Of a stretch of DNA of 64,000 bases, positions 36,971-48,710 are shown piece by piece; the first letter of the stretch is position 1, and each line of letters begins with the position of its first letter. Under the pieces are notes generated by a model. The model was not told the DNA's origin and ran no database searches. It saw only the letters and a list, made by a program, of their open reading frames with translations. The DNA is from Flabesymbios commensalis (lineage: Eukaryota > Annelida > Polychaeta > Terebellida > Flabelligeridae): contig OZ024909.1 of NCBI GenBank assembly GCA_964017125.1, positions 51,703,914 to 51,767,913 of the forward strand. The letters run 5' to 3'. A program made the translations under genes and the position numbers.

Positions 36971-37080
36971 CCCAGTGAGCACAAAAACATTTGCATAACA
37001 TTTATTCTACGTCGGCCCAACGTCTTTGACGTCGGTCTAACATTGCATAAATGCTATACAAATGTTTTTGTGTTTGCTGG
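36971..37080. repeat. Hairpin MITE, long-armed subtype
   Basis: CCCAGTGAGCACAAAAACAT plus TTGCATAA at the left is mirrored by ATACAAATGTTTTTGTGTTT + GCTGG at the right. The core is GTCGGCCCAACGTCTTTGAC. The 62165-62243 copy has the same ACAAATG arms, so they form a subfamily. Confidence 0.75.
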
Positions 37081-37239
37081 ATAATCTTGTGAATAGCCTT
37101 CTTCTATTATCGTGATGAATGACCGCTGTGGGAGCTAGCCCTGAAAACAGGACTATTACGCGGCCCAAGCTTATACATTGCCCAAATAATGGCGTCAATG
37201 TCGCTGGGCTTATTTTTAGCAAGTGTAGTGCTGCAGCAA

Positions 37240-37330
37240 TTGTGAGATTTTTTTTCACCACCCAAAATCAAGTAGTAACAAGATGCATCCTATACCAAAT
37301 TAAAGTTATGAATCTCAGGAAATTTGAAAA
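37240..37330 (-). repeat. Third copy of the 56.4/57.1-kb repeat (partial)
   Basis: GTAACAAGATGCATCCTATA, CCAAATTAAAGTTATGAATC and TCAGGAA are the reverse complement of 57225-57275, where CCTGAGATTCATACCTTTAA occurs. Confidence 0.6.
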
Positions 37331-38126
37331 AAAAAAATCCAAAATGGCCGCGAGTTTCACCTTCGTATGAACAAGGTTGTAAATGAATCTCTTTTTTTTT
37401 ATTTGTGGCACGGAATTGCTCACTTTACTTATTTTGTATGAATATTGGACCGAAACAAACATTTCTGGTGTTTATTGCTCATCGTCTGACCTATAGTTTA
37501 TCGTAAAATCCAAGATGGACGTCATTTTACATATTTACTACTAAACTTATAACGTCATTCTTAATACTAAGCTCATCAAAGCATGTTAGAATATCTTGTG
37601 CCTAAACACAGTGTCGAATGCCTTATAATCTAAACTACCTTGTTACGTAGTCTATTCTTTAGGCTTTCATTAAATAAATATTGTTTACGATATTATAGTT
37701 CACGTGCATGAAAAAACGTTTTCATTTGTGTTTGGCGGTAACCATTTTAAATTTTAAGGTCATTTTGATAGAAAAACAAGAGACTTAAATTTACACCAAA
37801 TCATGCAGAAACCAGAAATCGTGCAATAATTTGTAACAAAAATATAGAAAAGATGTGGTTTTGGAGGCCATTTTTGTTTTGCTTATTTGAAAGTGACACC
37901 AAATAGAGAATTTTATCCGACAGATTCGGATTCAGCACACACAAATTATGTAAAAACAAGCGAGAAAAAAAATATAGATATAAATGCAGAGCAAAGTTCA
38001 ATGTTTCACATTTCAACCGAGGTCAAAATTGTCCTATATATAAACATATTTATTTTCAGGTGGATTGCCCAAATAGCGCATTAAGCACTAGACGAGGGGT
38101 TCTCCACATATACATAACATATATGT
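37331..38126. other. Non-coding stretch
   Basis: No gene; the open frames on both strands at 37801-38084 overlap each other and have no family resemblance. Confidence 0.4.
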
Positions 38127-40645
38127 ACAATACGAACAATACAATACAGTACAATACAATACAAATACAGTAAAATACAATACAATACAAATCATTAACA
38201 TTAATTTAATATTCAGCAAAATGTTACGTGAATTTGTTTCAAGTAAAGCAGCAAATACAGGTCGAAAAAATATCGGAGCTCCACGTTATATCACCAATTT
38301 TACTCAGTTATGGATATATATAAGGTTAATGTATAATATTATTATGTCGACTAAATCTATCAGAATTTAAAATGTAATTTTGTTAGGCTCTGAAAACAAA
38401 AATATTTTCTTCCGAAGATAAATCTTTAGATCCAAAAAGTAAAAAAAAATAGTATATGCATCTTTGTCTAAAGTTGGTAATGTAGCCGGATGTAGAGTAG
38501 GAGCGATGATATTTCGAATTGCAACCAGTAGTCTCTCTCGTTGAGCAGCATAGAGAGGGCAGTCCAGGAGATAATGAGAAACATTACGTTACATGTGCTA
38601 CGCCACAAGAGCATCTAGGAGACTCAACAAAGCCGAAGGGAAATAGATGAGCAGATAACTGTGACATTCCAAGACGCAGACGAGTGTGCCAGATGGAAGC
38701 TGCTCGTAAATCTGAATAATAATGAGGTGGTGGACGTTTATAACCATATTTGTCTTTTACGCGTCGCTTAAATAGAAATAACGAATCTAAGTTTCGAATA
38801 CTGTAATCCAAACTGTTCCAGTACCTAATAGATGAAGGAAAAATATAATTTTTAAAATAGGAAGTTCTACATCGTGGCACCTTGATGTTATTAGCGCTTC
38901 GTGTAGCATATCTAGTTGAGCTAGCTGTTGGTTGACAAATTTGGGACAAATACAACTGTGATAGCCCATGAACGATCTTAAACATATAAATTAATTTGTG
39001 CCACTTCCTTCTTTTAGAAAAGGGGTTCTCAGCCAAGTTCTAATAAGAGTTTTTCGGAGCTAGTTTGCCTCAACCCTCCAGTACATATCCGAGCAGCCTC
39101 CATCTGCACACCTTCAAGTCTGTCGGTTAAATATTTAGGACAGTTGTCATATATTACATCTGCATATTCTATTAAGTGTCTAATACGGTTAATAAATAGT
39201 CGTTCAAGTGCTTTCCGGGGTAGAGTATATTTCAGGCATCTCATTATGTTTACAATTTTCCCTGCCTTACCAAGTATGTAATTTATGTGGTTTTCCCATG
39301 TTAATGATTTATTTATTACTAATCCGAGATGACAGTGCTGGTGTACTTCTTGGAGTATAACTCCATTAATTGTTAGATGTGGATGATTTAAAAGTTTACG
39401 CTTTCTAGTCAGTGTCAAGGCTAAGGTTTTTAAAGCATTGAATATCATAAGCCATTGGATAGACCAGTTAAGTAAGGATTTGAGATCAGAATGTATCTTA
39501 GCCGCTGACACAGCCGGACTTGAATCTACAATTTCTATGAGGCAAGCATCGTCAGCATATAATCTAATGGCACATGCTAAGTTTATAACCATGTCGTCCA
39601 AGTGCACAAGAAAGAGTAAAGGTCCTAAAATAGATCCCTGTGGTACACCAGCGTCCACAGAGAGAGTCTCCGAATGGTGACCATCAAGCACAACGCGTTG
39701 TACCCGCTGATGAAGATATGATGAGATCCACTTAAGTAAATTCCCAGAAATTCCTTTCCGCTTTAGTTTAAATAGAACACCTTTATGCCATACCTTGTCA
39801 AATGCCTTTGATAAAGAAAGGAAAACAATTCTTACATCTTTACCATCATCTAAGGCCTCGGTTAACTTATGCGTAATGAATAATAGTTGAGAAACAGTAC
39901 CGTCACCAGAGTGGAAACCAGAATTGTGTGGGCTTAATTTATTCTCCATCAGGAAAGAATACATTTTATTGAAAACAAGCCTTTCAAAAATTTTGGAAAC
40001 ATTACAAAGAAGGGTTAGCGGTCTATAATTACATTTATTTTGGACATCATTTTTCTTGTGCACCGGGACGACATTGCTAGTTTTCCAATCGCTGGGAAAC
40101 ACGCCAGCTTCTAAAGAATAATTAAAAAGTTTACAAAGTGGCTTAGCCAAAACATCTGCGGTATTTTTTAACAAAAAAATACTAATGCCATCAGGACCAG
40201 TTGCCTTATTTACATTAGGTGATTTTAAAATCTTCTTAACTTCTGGTATTGAAAAAGACAGATCAGATAATCTTGCCTGCGTCTCGTATTCAAAGGGTGG
40301 TAAAGTGTGGTTTTCTGCTCCGGGTGGTTGTGTACACTGACTGGTAAAGTATCGGTTAAAAATGGCAGCTTTCACACATGGGTCAGTAAGAGAGACGCCG
40401 TTTCAATCAATAGTGGTATAGAGGTGCACACTTTGTCACCAGTTACCTGACGGACAGTTTCCCACCACTTACGATTAGGCATGTCAGAGCTGCTCAACTC
40501 CTCCCTCAGGCTTGTATAGTAGTTGAGACGCAGTGTTCTGTTGAGGGCAACCACCTGATTACGAGCAATTTTGAAGGTATTGAAGTGTGCATCAGATCGT
40601 GACCGTCTGTAACGCCTCCACAGAACATTGCGTGTTACAACCAAT
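38127..40645 (-). mobile_element. LINE A (CR1-like), RT and 3' half
   Basis: Minus-strand RT of the CR1/Jockey group. In order: RNVLWRRYRRSRSDAHF (about 40640), KATGPDGIS, YRPLTLLCNVSKIFERL, FLSLSKAFDKVWHKG, GVPQGSILGPLL, RLYADDACLI, YLGLVINKSLTW-like thumb, then a C-terminal LRLG...CSCG...H--LDC zinc-knuckle-like segment near 38550-38640. The motif A aspartate is replaced by serine (FLSLSKAF instead of FLDLSKAF). There are frame breaks, including a stop and shift near 39025-39035, so this copy is dead. The (TTGTA)n tract at 38127-38190 is its 3' tail. The 5' half is at 52440-53280, on the far side of the 40646-51950 structure. Confidence 0.85.
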
Positions 40646-42600
40646 AATGTAATAAACTCCTGATAATGTAATATTCCCGATAATGTAATAAAAATCAACC
40701 AATAATGTAATACTTCCCGATAATGTAATAAATTTAACCAATAATGTAATAAAGATTTTTTTTTAAAGTCATTTTATCTTGCCAAAATCCATTTAATATG
40801 CCCAGTGGGATTCGGATACCTGTTTTCAAAATGGCTGCCATACAAACTAGAGGAATATCTTGAAATATATCAGTTATAACATTTTGCTCCAATAATGAAA
40901 TAAACTCCCGATAATGTAATACTTCCCGATAATGTAATAAAAATCAGCCAATTACCAGTCAAGCTAATGTAATAATAAGATAATATTTTAATATGCCCAT
41001 TGGGAGTCAACTACCTGTTTTCGAAATGGCCGCCATAAAAACTAGAGGAATATCTTGAAATATATCAATTATAACATTTTGCTCCAATAATGTAATAAAC
41101 TCCCGATAATGTAATACTTCCCAATAATGTAATAAAATCAACCAATAATGTAATACTTCCCGAGAATGTAATAAATGTAACCAATAATGTAAAAATCTTT
41201 TTTTTTAAGTCAATCTATCTTGCTAAAATCCACTTAATATGCCCAGCGTGATTCGGATACCTATTTTCAAAATGGCCGCCATAAAAATTAGAGGAATACT
41301 TTGAAATATGTCAATTATAATATTTTGCTCCAATAATGTAATAAACTCCCGATAATGTAATACTTCCCGATAATGTAATACAAATCAACCAATAATGTAA
41401 TACTTCCCGATAATGTAATAAATTTAACCAATAATGTAATAAAGATTTTTTTTTAAAGTCATTTTATCCTGCCAAAATCCATTTAATATGCACAGTGGGA
41501 TTCGGATACCTGTTTGCAAAATGGCCGCCATACAAACTAGAGGAATATCTCGAAATATATCAATTATAACATTTTGCTCCAATAATGTAATAAACTCCCG
41601 ATAATGTAATACTTTCCGATAATGTAATAGAATTAACCAATAATGTAATACTTCCCGATAATGTAATAAATTTAACCAATAATGTAATAATCTTTTTTTT
41701 TTAAGTCAATCTATCTTGCTAAAATCCACTTAATATGCCCAGCGGGATTCGGATACCTATTTTCAAAATGGCCGGCATAAAAAATTAAAGGAATACTTTG
41801 AAATATGTCAATTATAATATTTTGCTCCAATAATGTAATAAACTCCCGATAATGTAATACTTGCCGATAATGTAATAAAAATCAACCAATAATAACTTTT
41901 TTTTTAAAAGTCATTCTATCTTGCTAAAATCCTTTTAATATGCCCATTGGGATTCAAATACCTGTTTTCAAAATGGCCGCCATAAACATTAGAACAATAT
42001 CTTGAAATATATCAATTATAACATTTTGCTCCAATAATGTAATAAACTCCCGACAATGTAATACTTCGCAATAATGTAATAAAATCAACCAATAATGTAA
42101 TACTTCCCGATAATGTAATAAATTTAACCAATAATGTAATAATCTTTTTTTTAAGTCAATCTATCTTGCTAAAATCCACTTAATATGACCAGCGGGATTC
42201 GGATATTTATTTTCAAAATGGCCGCCATAAAAATTAAAGGAATATTTTGAAATATGTCAATTATAATATTATGCTCCAATAAGGTAATAAACTCCCGATA
42301 ATGTAATACTTCCCGATAATGTAATAAAAATCAACCAATAATGTAATACTTCCCGATAATGTAATAAATTTAACCAATAATGTAATAAAGATTTTTTTTA
42401 AAAGTCATTTTATCTTGCCAAAATCCATTTAATATGCCCAGTGGGATTCGGATACCTGTTTTCAAAATGGCCGCCATACAAACTAGAAGAATATCTTGAA
42501 ATATATCAGTTATAACATTTTGCTCCAATAATGAAATAAACTCCCGATAATGTAATACTTCACGATAATGTAATAAAAATCAACCAATTACCAGTCAAGC

Positions 42601-42690
42601 TAGATATAGAGACGAAATTCCAGATTTCTTATTTTGGACATGCATGTCCAAAATAAGAAATACGGGAATTAATCTCTATATCTAACCAAA
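42601..42690. repeat. Palindrome at the inner edge of the left array
   Basis: TAGATATAGAGACGAAATTC and ATTTCTTATTTTGGACATG are mirrored by CATGTCCAAAATAAGAAATA and GAATTAATCTCTATATCTA. It occurs once in the window. Confidence 0.7.
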
Positions 42691-45312
42691 CTGTTAAATC
42701 ATAGGGGGGGGGTAGAGTTTTAATTAAGTTGAAGCATATTTCATAACATGATATATTTTCTGAGAATAACGGTAGGCCCCTACTGAATTTTCTGCATGCA
42801 AAATACTGACATTACCTACATGTACAACTAGGCCTATTAAACTACATAGGTGTGATTAAAACAAAATATTCTCGAAGAACCTTCCCCATATTTTTTAAAA
42901 TATTCCTCTATTTTTATACCGGTCATTTTGAAAATGTGTATGCATTTGAATTTCAAATAGTTTACATTGGGTACTATTTTTAAATCGATACTACTTTACA
43001 GCACATCTATTTCCATTTAGACCGTGTTAAAATAGGCCTACATTAATTAGAAAAATCATCATGTAACGTATGGAAACTGTGTTTCAATTGGAATATATTT
43101 CATAGAAATATCATTAGTTTGTATATGAAAGTTGATTAAGAAAAGCTTTATATTGTATATACTGTAATCGTCCACAAAAAAAACATGTTACAGTTTATTC
43201 TTGGAAAGCCCTATCTACTAATGTATTTTAAATTCCACTTTTGTAGAGAATTGTAGTGTAATTTGATTTTTCTATACAATAGGGGAAGTTAGGTCTTTTA
43301 TACAGTGTGCTTCAAGTTATAGCTTTGTTGATAACATGTTTACCATGTCTACAGATCCAAGCCAAATACTAGTATGTACAAAGTGGAGTTAACATTTGTA
43401 TAACTTGTTGAGTCTCAAATGGTCTGCAATGTCACTGCTGGTATTTTTTATACCTCATAAACTACATGAGTAATATATTTAACATTGACTGTCAAGTATG
43501 TAATAATTTTCCACAATGATATATAATTATATTTTTTTTCAGATTTATGCATATATATATTGATCAATGGATAATATTCCTACATTTTACCGTTTTCGTT
43601 TTTGCTATTATTGTGTTTTACGTTTCATACAAAGCTTTTGTTTTCTGGACAATTTTGTAAATGGTCAGTTCAGTGAAAGGTTCATTAATTTTATCGTATT
43701 GCACTATGCTTCTTCAATGTTGATCATGACTTCAAAAAGCAGTATTTTTTTATATATTTTACATCTCATATTATATTATCATCACTGCGTACTCTGGTGC
43801 CCAATATGCAGGATCGATATTTAAAGTTTATATGGTTATCTTACAATAAGGCTGTTTGTAACTGAATATACGTTAGTAGTTGTGATTTTAATGTATTTAG
43901 CAAAATGAGTGCCTAGATAAATCTATGTGGTGTGCAGATGAAACATACTAAATTTGTGTTTTACTAGAAGGTTGTGTATATGAAGTATGCATGTGCATTA
44001 ATAATTGTTGTTTTATTTTATTTTGCAAAATACAGCTTGAATAATTATTCATTCAACCAATAATTTTTGGTAACTTGCGTGATTGAAATGTATATGCATT
44101 TGAATCTCATATAGTTTACATTGGTTACTATTTTTAAATCGATACCACTTTACAGCACATCTATCGCCACTTAAAATAGGCCTACATTAATTAGAAAAAT
44201 CATCATGTAACGTATGCTTATGGAAACTGTGTTTGCTCAAAAATGCCATGTTACAGTTTATTATTGGATAGCCCTATATACTATTTTTGTCAGCTAATTT
44301 AAGCATAGTTTGAACAAAGATGTGTTCACGGGTCATTTTATGTATTATGTTATAGTTTGCATTAATAAAAATCATTTTAACTCTAGTTGTTATTGTTTGT
44401 ATATTCATTTATTGTTCAGTTTATTTGTTGACCACCATCCAAATTGATGGGGCAATATAAAGAACACAACAAACATTGATCTTCCGAGTTTAAATCATAT
44501 ATCGCTCCACAAGAATTTAAAAGTATTTCTTAACACAATTTCATAGCCAGGGATGATATATCTCAACATTTGATATATATAAAAAATGCGATCCCGACGA
44601 ATGTATGTCGAAAGTGTGCAGAATGTGTTTCAACATATTTTGTTCTCAATAACTGGAAAACAAACAAAATTCACTCGGATTTCAAGTGGTGCTTGCATTA
44701 GCCTATTAGAGTAAAGATGTAGACTTATAAATCTAACCGAGATTAACATAAAATAGTGCGATATTGAATAATTAAATATACATGGTGAAATAATTACCAT
44801 CATCATGACAATAAGTTATAGTATATTGCTGGCACACAAGTTGGAAGTTAGCTTTATCTTAATAATTAATTTTCTTTAACAAAATCTATAGACCTGATTA
44901 CCTATGACCTGATTACCTGATTACCTATGATGTATCCAGGAAAGTAGAAACGGCCTATTTTGGAAGGCTAGGAAGCTTAAAAGTCATGTCATGTTCTTTG
45001 CCCGACACCAGATCAAAATAAAAATCACCAAAGTCATAGGCCTAAGCCCTATGAGATATAATTTTATCATGCTAAAAGGAGTAATGTTATGCTAGATCTA
45101 AGATTAACAGTATTATCACCGCTAGTGTTTAGTGTTGTGTAACCTACTACTATGACAGTGTGAACATTTCTTTTGGTTTAGCTGAAATAAACAGCTTTAG
45201 AGAAGGCTTTTTGGTAGGCTATATACGCTGGGGTGTGGTTATACCAACTACCGAAGCCATAATTTGACATTATTATGCAAACCAACGTAAACTATATTGT
45301 TGGTTTCGATGG
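42691..45312. other. AT-rich spacer with a ~150-bp direct repeat
   Basis: About 42945-43085 and 44085-44230 are direct copies, sharing GTTTACATTGG, TACTATTTTTAAATCGATAC, CTTTACAGCACATCTAT and GGCCTACATTAATTAGAAAA. No gene is supported; the open frame at 43567-43824 is AT-rich and unlike known domains. Confidence 0.55.
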
Positions 45313-45390
45313 GAAGTATTACATTATCGGGAGTTTATTACATTATTGGAGCAAAATATTATAAATGATATATTTCAAGATATTCCTCTG

Positions 45391-48300
45391 GCAACATATT
45401 AAGGGTTTGGGCCCGAGGAAACAAAATATTACTCCTATGAAAGTAACTACAAAAGAAAGTGTCATTGATACTACTGATGAGGTACTAAATGAATGGCAAC
45501 GTGAATTTAGTAATTTATACAATCATGAGCCTAATAACAGCGAATATGATGTTAACTTTTTTAACCAGTGTCAAAACCGAACACTTAGCTTTCAATTAGA
45601 GCCGGAAAATCACTTTATTAACCCTTTGACTTCCAGGCCGGAGTGCATGCCAGGATCCAGATATACTGGTGTAGGAGTTCTATTTTTCGTCATTTGAAGC
45701 TGGAATTGCTCACGCAATTTCCAGCTTCAAATGACGAAAAATACATAAATGTAGTATATTTGACGAAAATTTCTGTCATATTATGGTTACGTTCATTGAC
45801 GAATGACGACGGAAATTTCCGTCATGTATGGTAGTGAAAAGGTTAATGAACCAATATTATACGATGAAATAAATAAAGCAGTACAAGAATTAAAACTTAA
45901 TAAGTCACCCGGAGAAGACACGATCCCTAATGAAATATTAAAGCTTAAACCGGTAATCTGTATACTTTATAAACTCTTCCATTTTTGCTTTGCTAATAGT
46001 ATGGTTCCAACAGCTTGGTTGAAAGGTGTAATTACACCGATTCCTAAAAGTACATTTAGATATCCATGCATGCCACTCAATTACAGACGAATAACACTGT
46101 TATCTTGTATGAGTAAAGTATATACGAAAGTTTTGAATAAAATAATTATTTCTTATGTAGAAGAAGGAAATATATTGGTAGAAGAACAGTCGGGATTTAG
46201 AGCCCACAGGTCATGCTTGGATATTCTATTCAGTTTGACATTTATAATACGTAACGAAAACTCAGCTGGTAAACACGTTTATGCCGCATTCTTAGATATG
46301 CAAAAAGCATTCGATTGGGTCGACAGAGATTTACTGAAATATAAGTTATTAAGTATTGGAATAAATGGAAAAATATTCAATGCAATAGACCAATTATATA
46401 GAAAAACTGTTTCCTGTGTAAAATTAAATCAATTTAAAACAAACTGGTTTGAGGTTAACAGCGGCGTACGCCAAGGAGATTCATTATCACCAACATTATT
46501 TAACATGTATATAAACGATTTAATTATTGACTTAAATTCTATGGACTTGGGAGTTGATATTAATGGAGGACGAGTATGTTGTCTTTTATATGCTGATGAG
46601 ATTGTGATATTTTGTAACACGGAGTCTGACCTGCAGAAGTTGCTTGATCGGGCACACAGATGGTGCTATAAATGGAAAATGCAAATTAATCATGAAAAAT
46701 CAAACATTGTTCATTTTCGACGCAAACGTGCTAATAGATCATCACGCAGGTTTAAATTTGGATCAAAAGAACTGTATGTTGTTAACAGTTATAAATATTT
46801 AGGATTTTTATTAGATGAACATTTAGATTTTGTACAGGGTGTTGATGTCCTTAGTAGCTCAGCAGGTCGCACTCTCAGTTCGGTCATTGCAAAATTTAAA
46901 CACCTGAGAAATGTCGGCTTTACAACTTATACAAAACTATACAATTGTTGTGTTAAACCAATTTTGGAATATTCTTCAGCTGTGTGGAAAGATAAAAAAT
47001 ATATAGAACACATTAAAGTGTTTAACAGAGCTATAAGATATTTTCTTGGGCTACCAAGGACTGCTCCCATTGTTGGAATGTGTGGTGACATGGGATGGAT
47101 TGCGCCAGCATACAGTCTTAGTTTAAATAGATTGAGATTATGGAATGAATTATGTGCTATGCACCCAGATCGACTCACAAAACGAATATTTGAATGGGAC
47201 TGGCTGATGAAAAATAATAACTGGTCGGAGGATATTTTACATTTATTAAACAAACTAGACATGGCTGATTTATTTTACAATCAAAACTATTGTGACCTTA
47301 AAGAAACTGAAAATAAATTATATGAGCTTTGCGCCATACAGTGGAAGGAATCGTTGACGTCATTCCCGAAACTCCGTACTTACATTAAACATAAAGTAGA
47401 GTATAGAGAGGAATTTTATTTGATGTGTAATTTATCAAAATCCAAAAGATCTTTGTTAGCTCAACTTCGGTTAGGGGTGCTTCTCTTAGCCATTGAAACT
47501 GGCAGATATACAGGCAAAAGTATAGAATTAAGAGTTTGTGTTGTATGTGACAGTATTGAGATAGAGAATGAATTGCACTTTATATGTCAATGTTCACGCT
47601 ACGATGAATTAAGAAAAAAACTGTATGACTTTATTAATGTCACAATACAAGACATACACTTTAATAGTTTAGGGGATGAAGACAAATTTTGCCTCATAAT
47701 GTCAAACCCACATATAGTATATAAATTGGCCTGGTTTGTACAGACAGCTTGGAATGAGCGACAAAATATTGACAATGACCCAGCACTCAATCATCAACAC
47801 ATTGAATATAATTGTTATATAATGTATTTTATTTACAACCTCGCTGTGCTCTTGTGGTTATGCTGGTAATCATCTCACAGCTGGCACAGGGCGTTGACCC
47901 TGTGTGTTGACCCAGTAGTCAGACATAGCATTGACGCGGTATTGGGTCAACGCCTCGTGTTTGTCTGACTAAAATAGTTTATTTACATGTTTACCTTGTA
48001 AGTTCAACAGGGTTAACATATATTGATAGGTTATATACTTGTTATTTTATAGACCACTGTTTCAGTGCTGCGCCAAACGTCTCGAAAGTTGGCACAGCAA
48101 TTGACATACTATTCACGACGGTTTGACTATGTGAATAATTTCATATAAAGCATTTTGTAAGGTACGTTGACACACTCTTACACTTTTGATTATGTCAATA
48201 ACTTTTATAAAATATTTTTGTGTAATAGATACAGCAGGTTCTGGTTCATAGATGTATATAATTATATTACGAGCTGGTGTTATTTTATAACCCGCTGCTT

Positions 48301-48710
48301 CAGTGCTGCGCCAATGTCTCAAGCGTTGGCCCAGCATTGAAGCAGCGTTGAACCAACAGTGGCCTTCATTATTTCACGTTTGAATAACTGATCTATTGTT
48401 AAACTACGGCGAACACGAGACTTTGCGCCGGTGCTGGTTGAGAGACGGGCCGACATCGTAGACGTTGGTCTGTCGCTTTGCTAGGACCGGGTCCATGCAG
48501 GTGTATTCGCTGGAGCATCACCATTTTAGGGCCTACATTGATATGCTTACATTCTCACACCTCGTCTGTACACCTCTTTTTATGCATACTTGTCATATAA
48601 ACTGACGAATAAGCCTCAAGGGCTGGGTACTGAAATTAAACTGATTAAATTATTGTTTTTGCTGTATTTTGTACTCGTCAGTATAATAAACGAATTGAAT
48701 TGAATTCAAA
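45391..48710 (+). CDS. LINE B reverse transcriptase (5'-truncated), interrupted by a MITE
   Basis: Plus-strand non-LTR retrotransposon ORF2 running in one frame to the TAA at 47867-47869. It begins abruptly in array sequence at about 45391 with no endonuclease, so it is 5'-truncated. RT motifs in order: LKLNKSPGEDTIPNEIL, YRRITLLSCMSKVYTKVL, EEQSGFRAHRSCLD, FLDMQKAFDWVD (motif A intact), GVRQGDSLSPTLFNMYINDL and LLYADEIVIF. Motif C reads YADE rather than YADD, which should abolish activity. A thumb-like NSYKYLGFLLDE and a C-terminal CVVC...H-IC-C knuckle follow. A TTAA MITE (45618-45846) splits the frame. The 3' UTR holds several hairpin elements and ends in an AATTG-repeat tail at about 48690-48710. 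The clade is uncertain; it is clearly distinct from LINE A. Confidence 0.85.
45618..45846. mobile_element. TTAA-flanked MITE inside the LINE B ORF
   Basis: TTAACCCTTTGAC at the left and GTGAAAAGGTTAA at the right. Inside is a long palindrome of TTTTTCGTCATTTGAAGCTG and AATTGC mirrored by GCAATTTCCAGCTTCAAATG-ACGAAAAA, plus further GACGGAAATTTCCGTC motifs. Dropping it with one TTAA joins ENHFI to NEPILYDEI, a natural RT sequence. The net insertion is 225 bp, so frame is kept but stop codons are introduced. Confidence 0.85.
47876..47968. repeat. Hairpin element in the LINE B 3' UTR
   Basis: GTGTGTTGACCCAGTAGTCA and TGACGCGGTATTGGGTCAAC-GCC flank a GACATAGCAT loop, closing with TCGTGTTTGTCTGACT. 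Variant of the window-wide hairpin family. Confidence 0.55.
48055..48482. repeat. Cluster of decayed hairpin-family copies
   Basis: Three pieces: TTTCAGTGCTGCGCCAAACG at 48060; TTCAGTGCTGCGCCAATGTC with GTTGGCCCAGCATTGAAGCA at 48300-48345; and GGTGCTGGTTGAGAGACGGG with CATCGTAGACGTTGGTC near 48432-48470. The first two are direct duplicates about 240 bp apart. Confidence 0.5.

Noticed and set aside
45643-45834. 63-codon frame
   Set aside because: Lies within the TTAA MITE palindrome inserted in LINE B.
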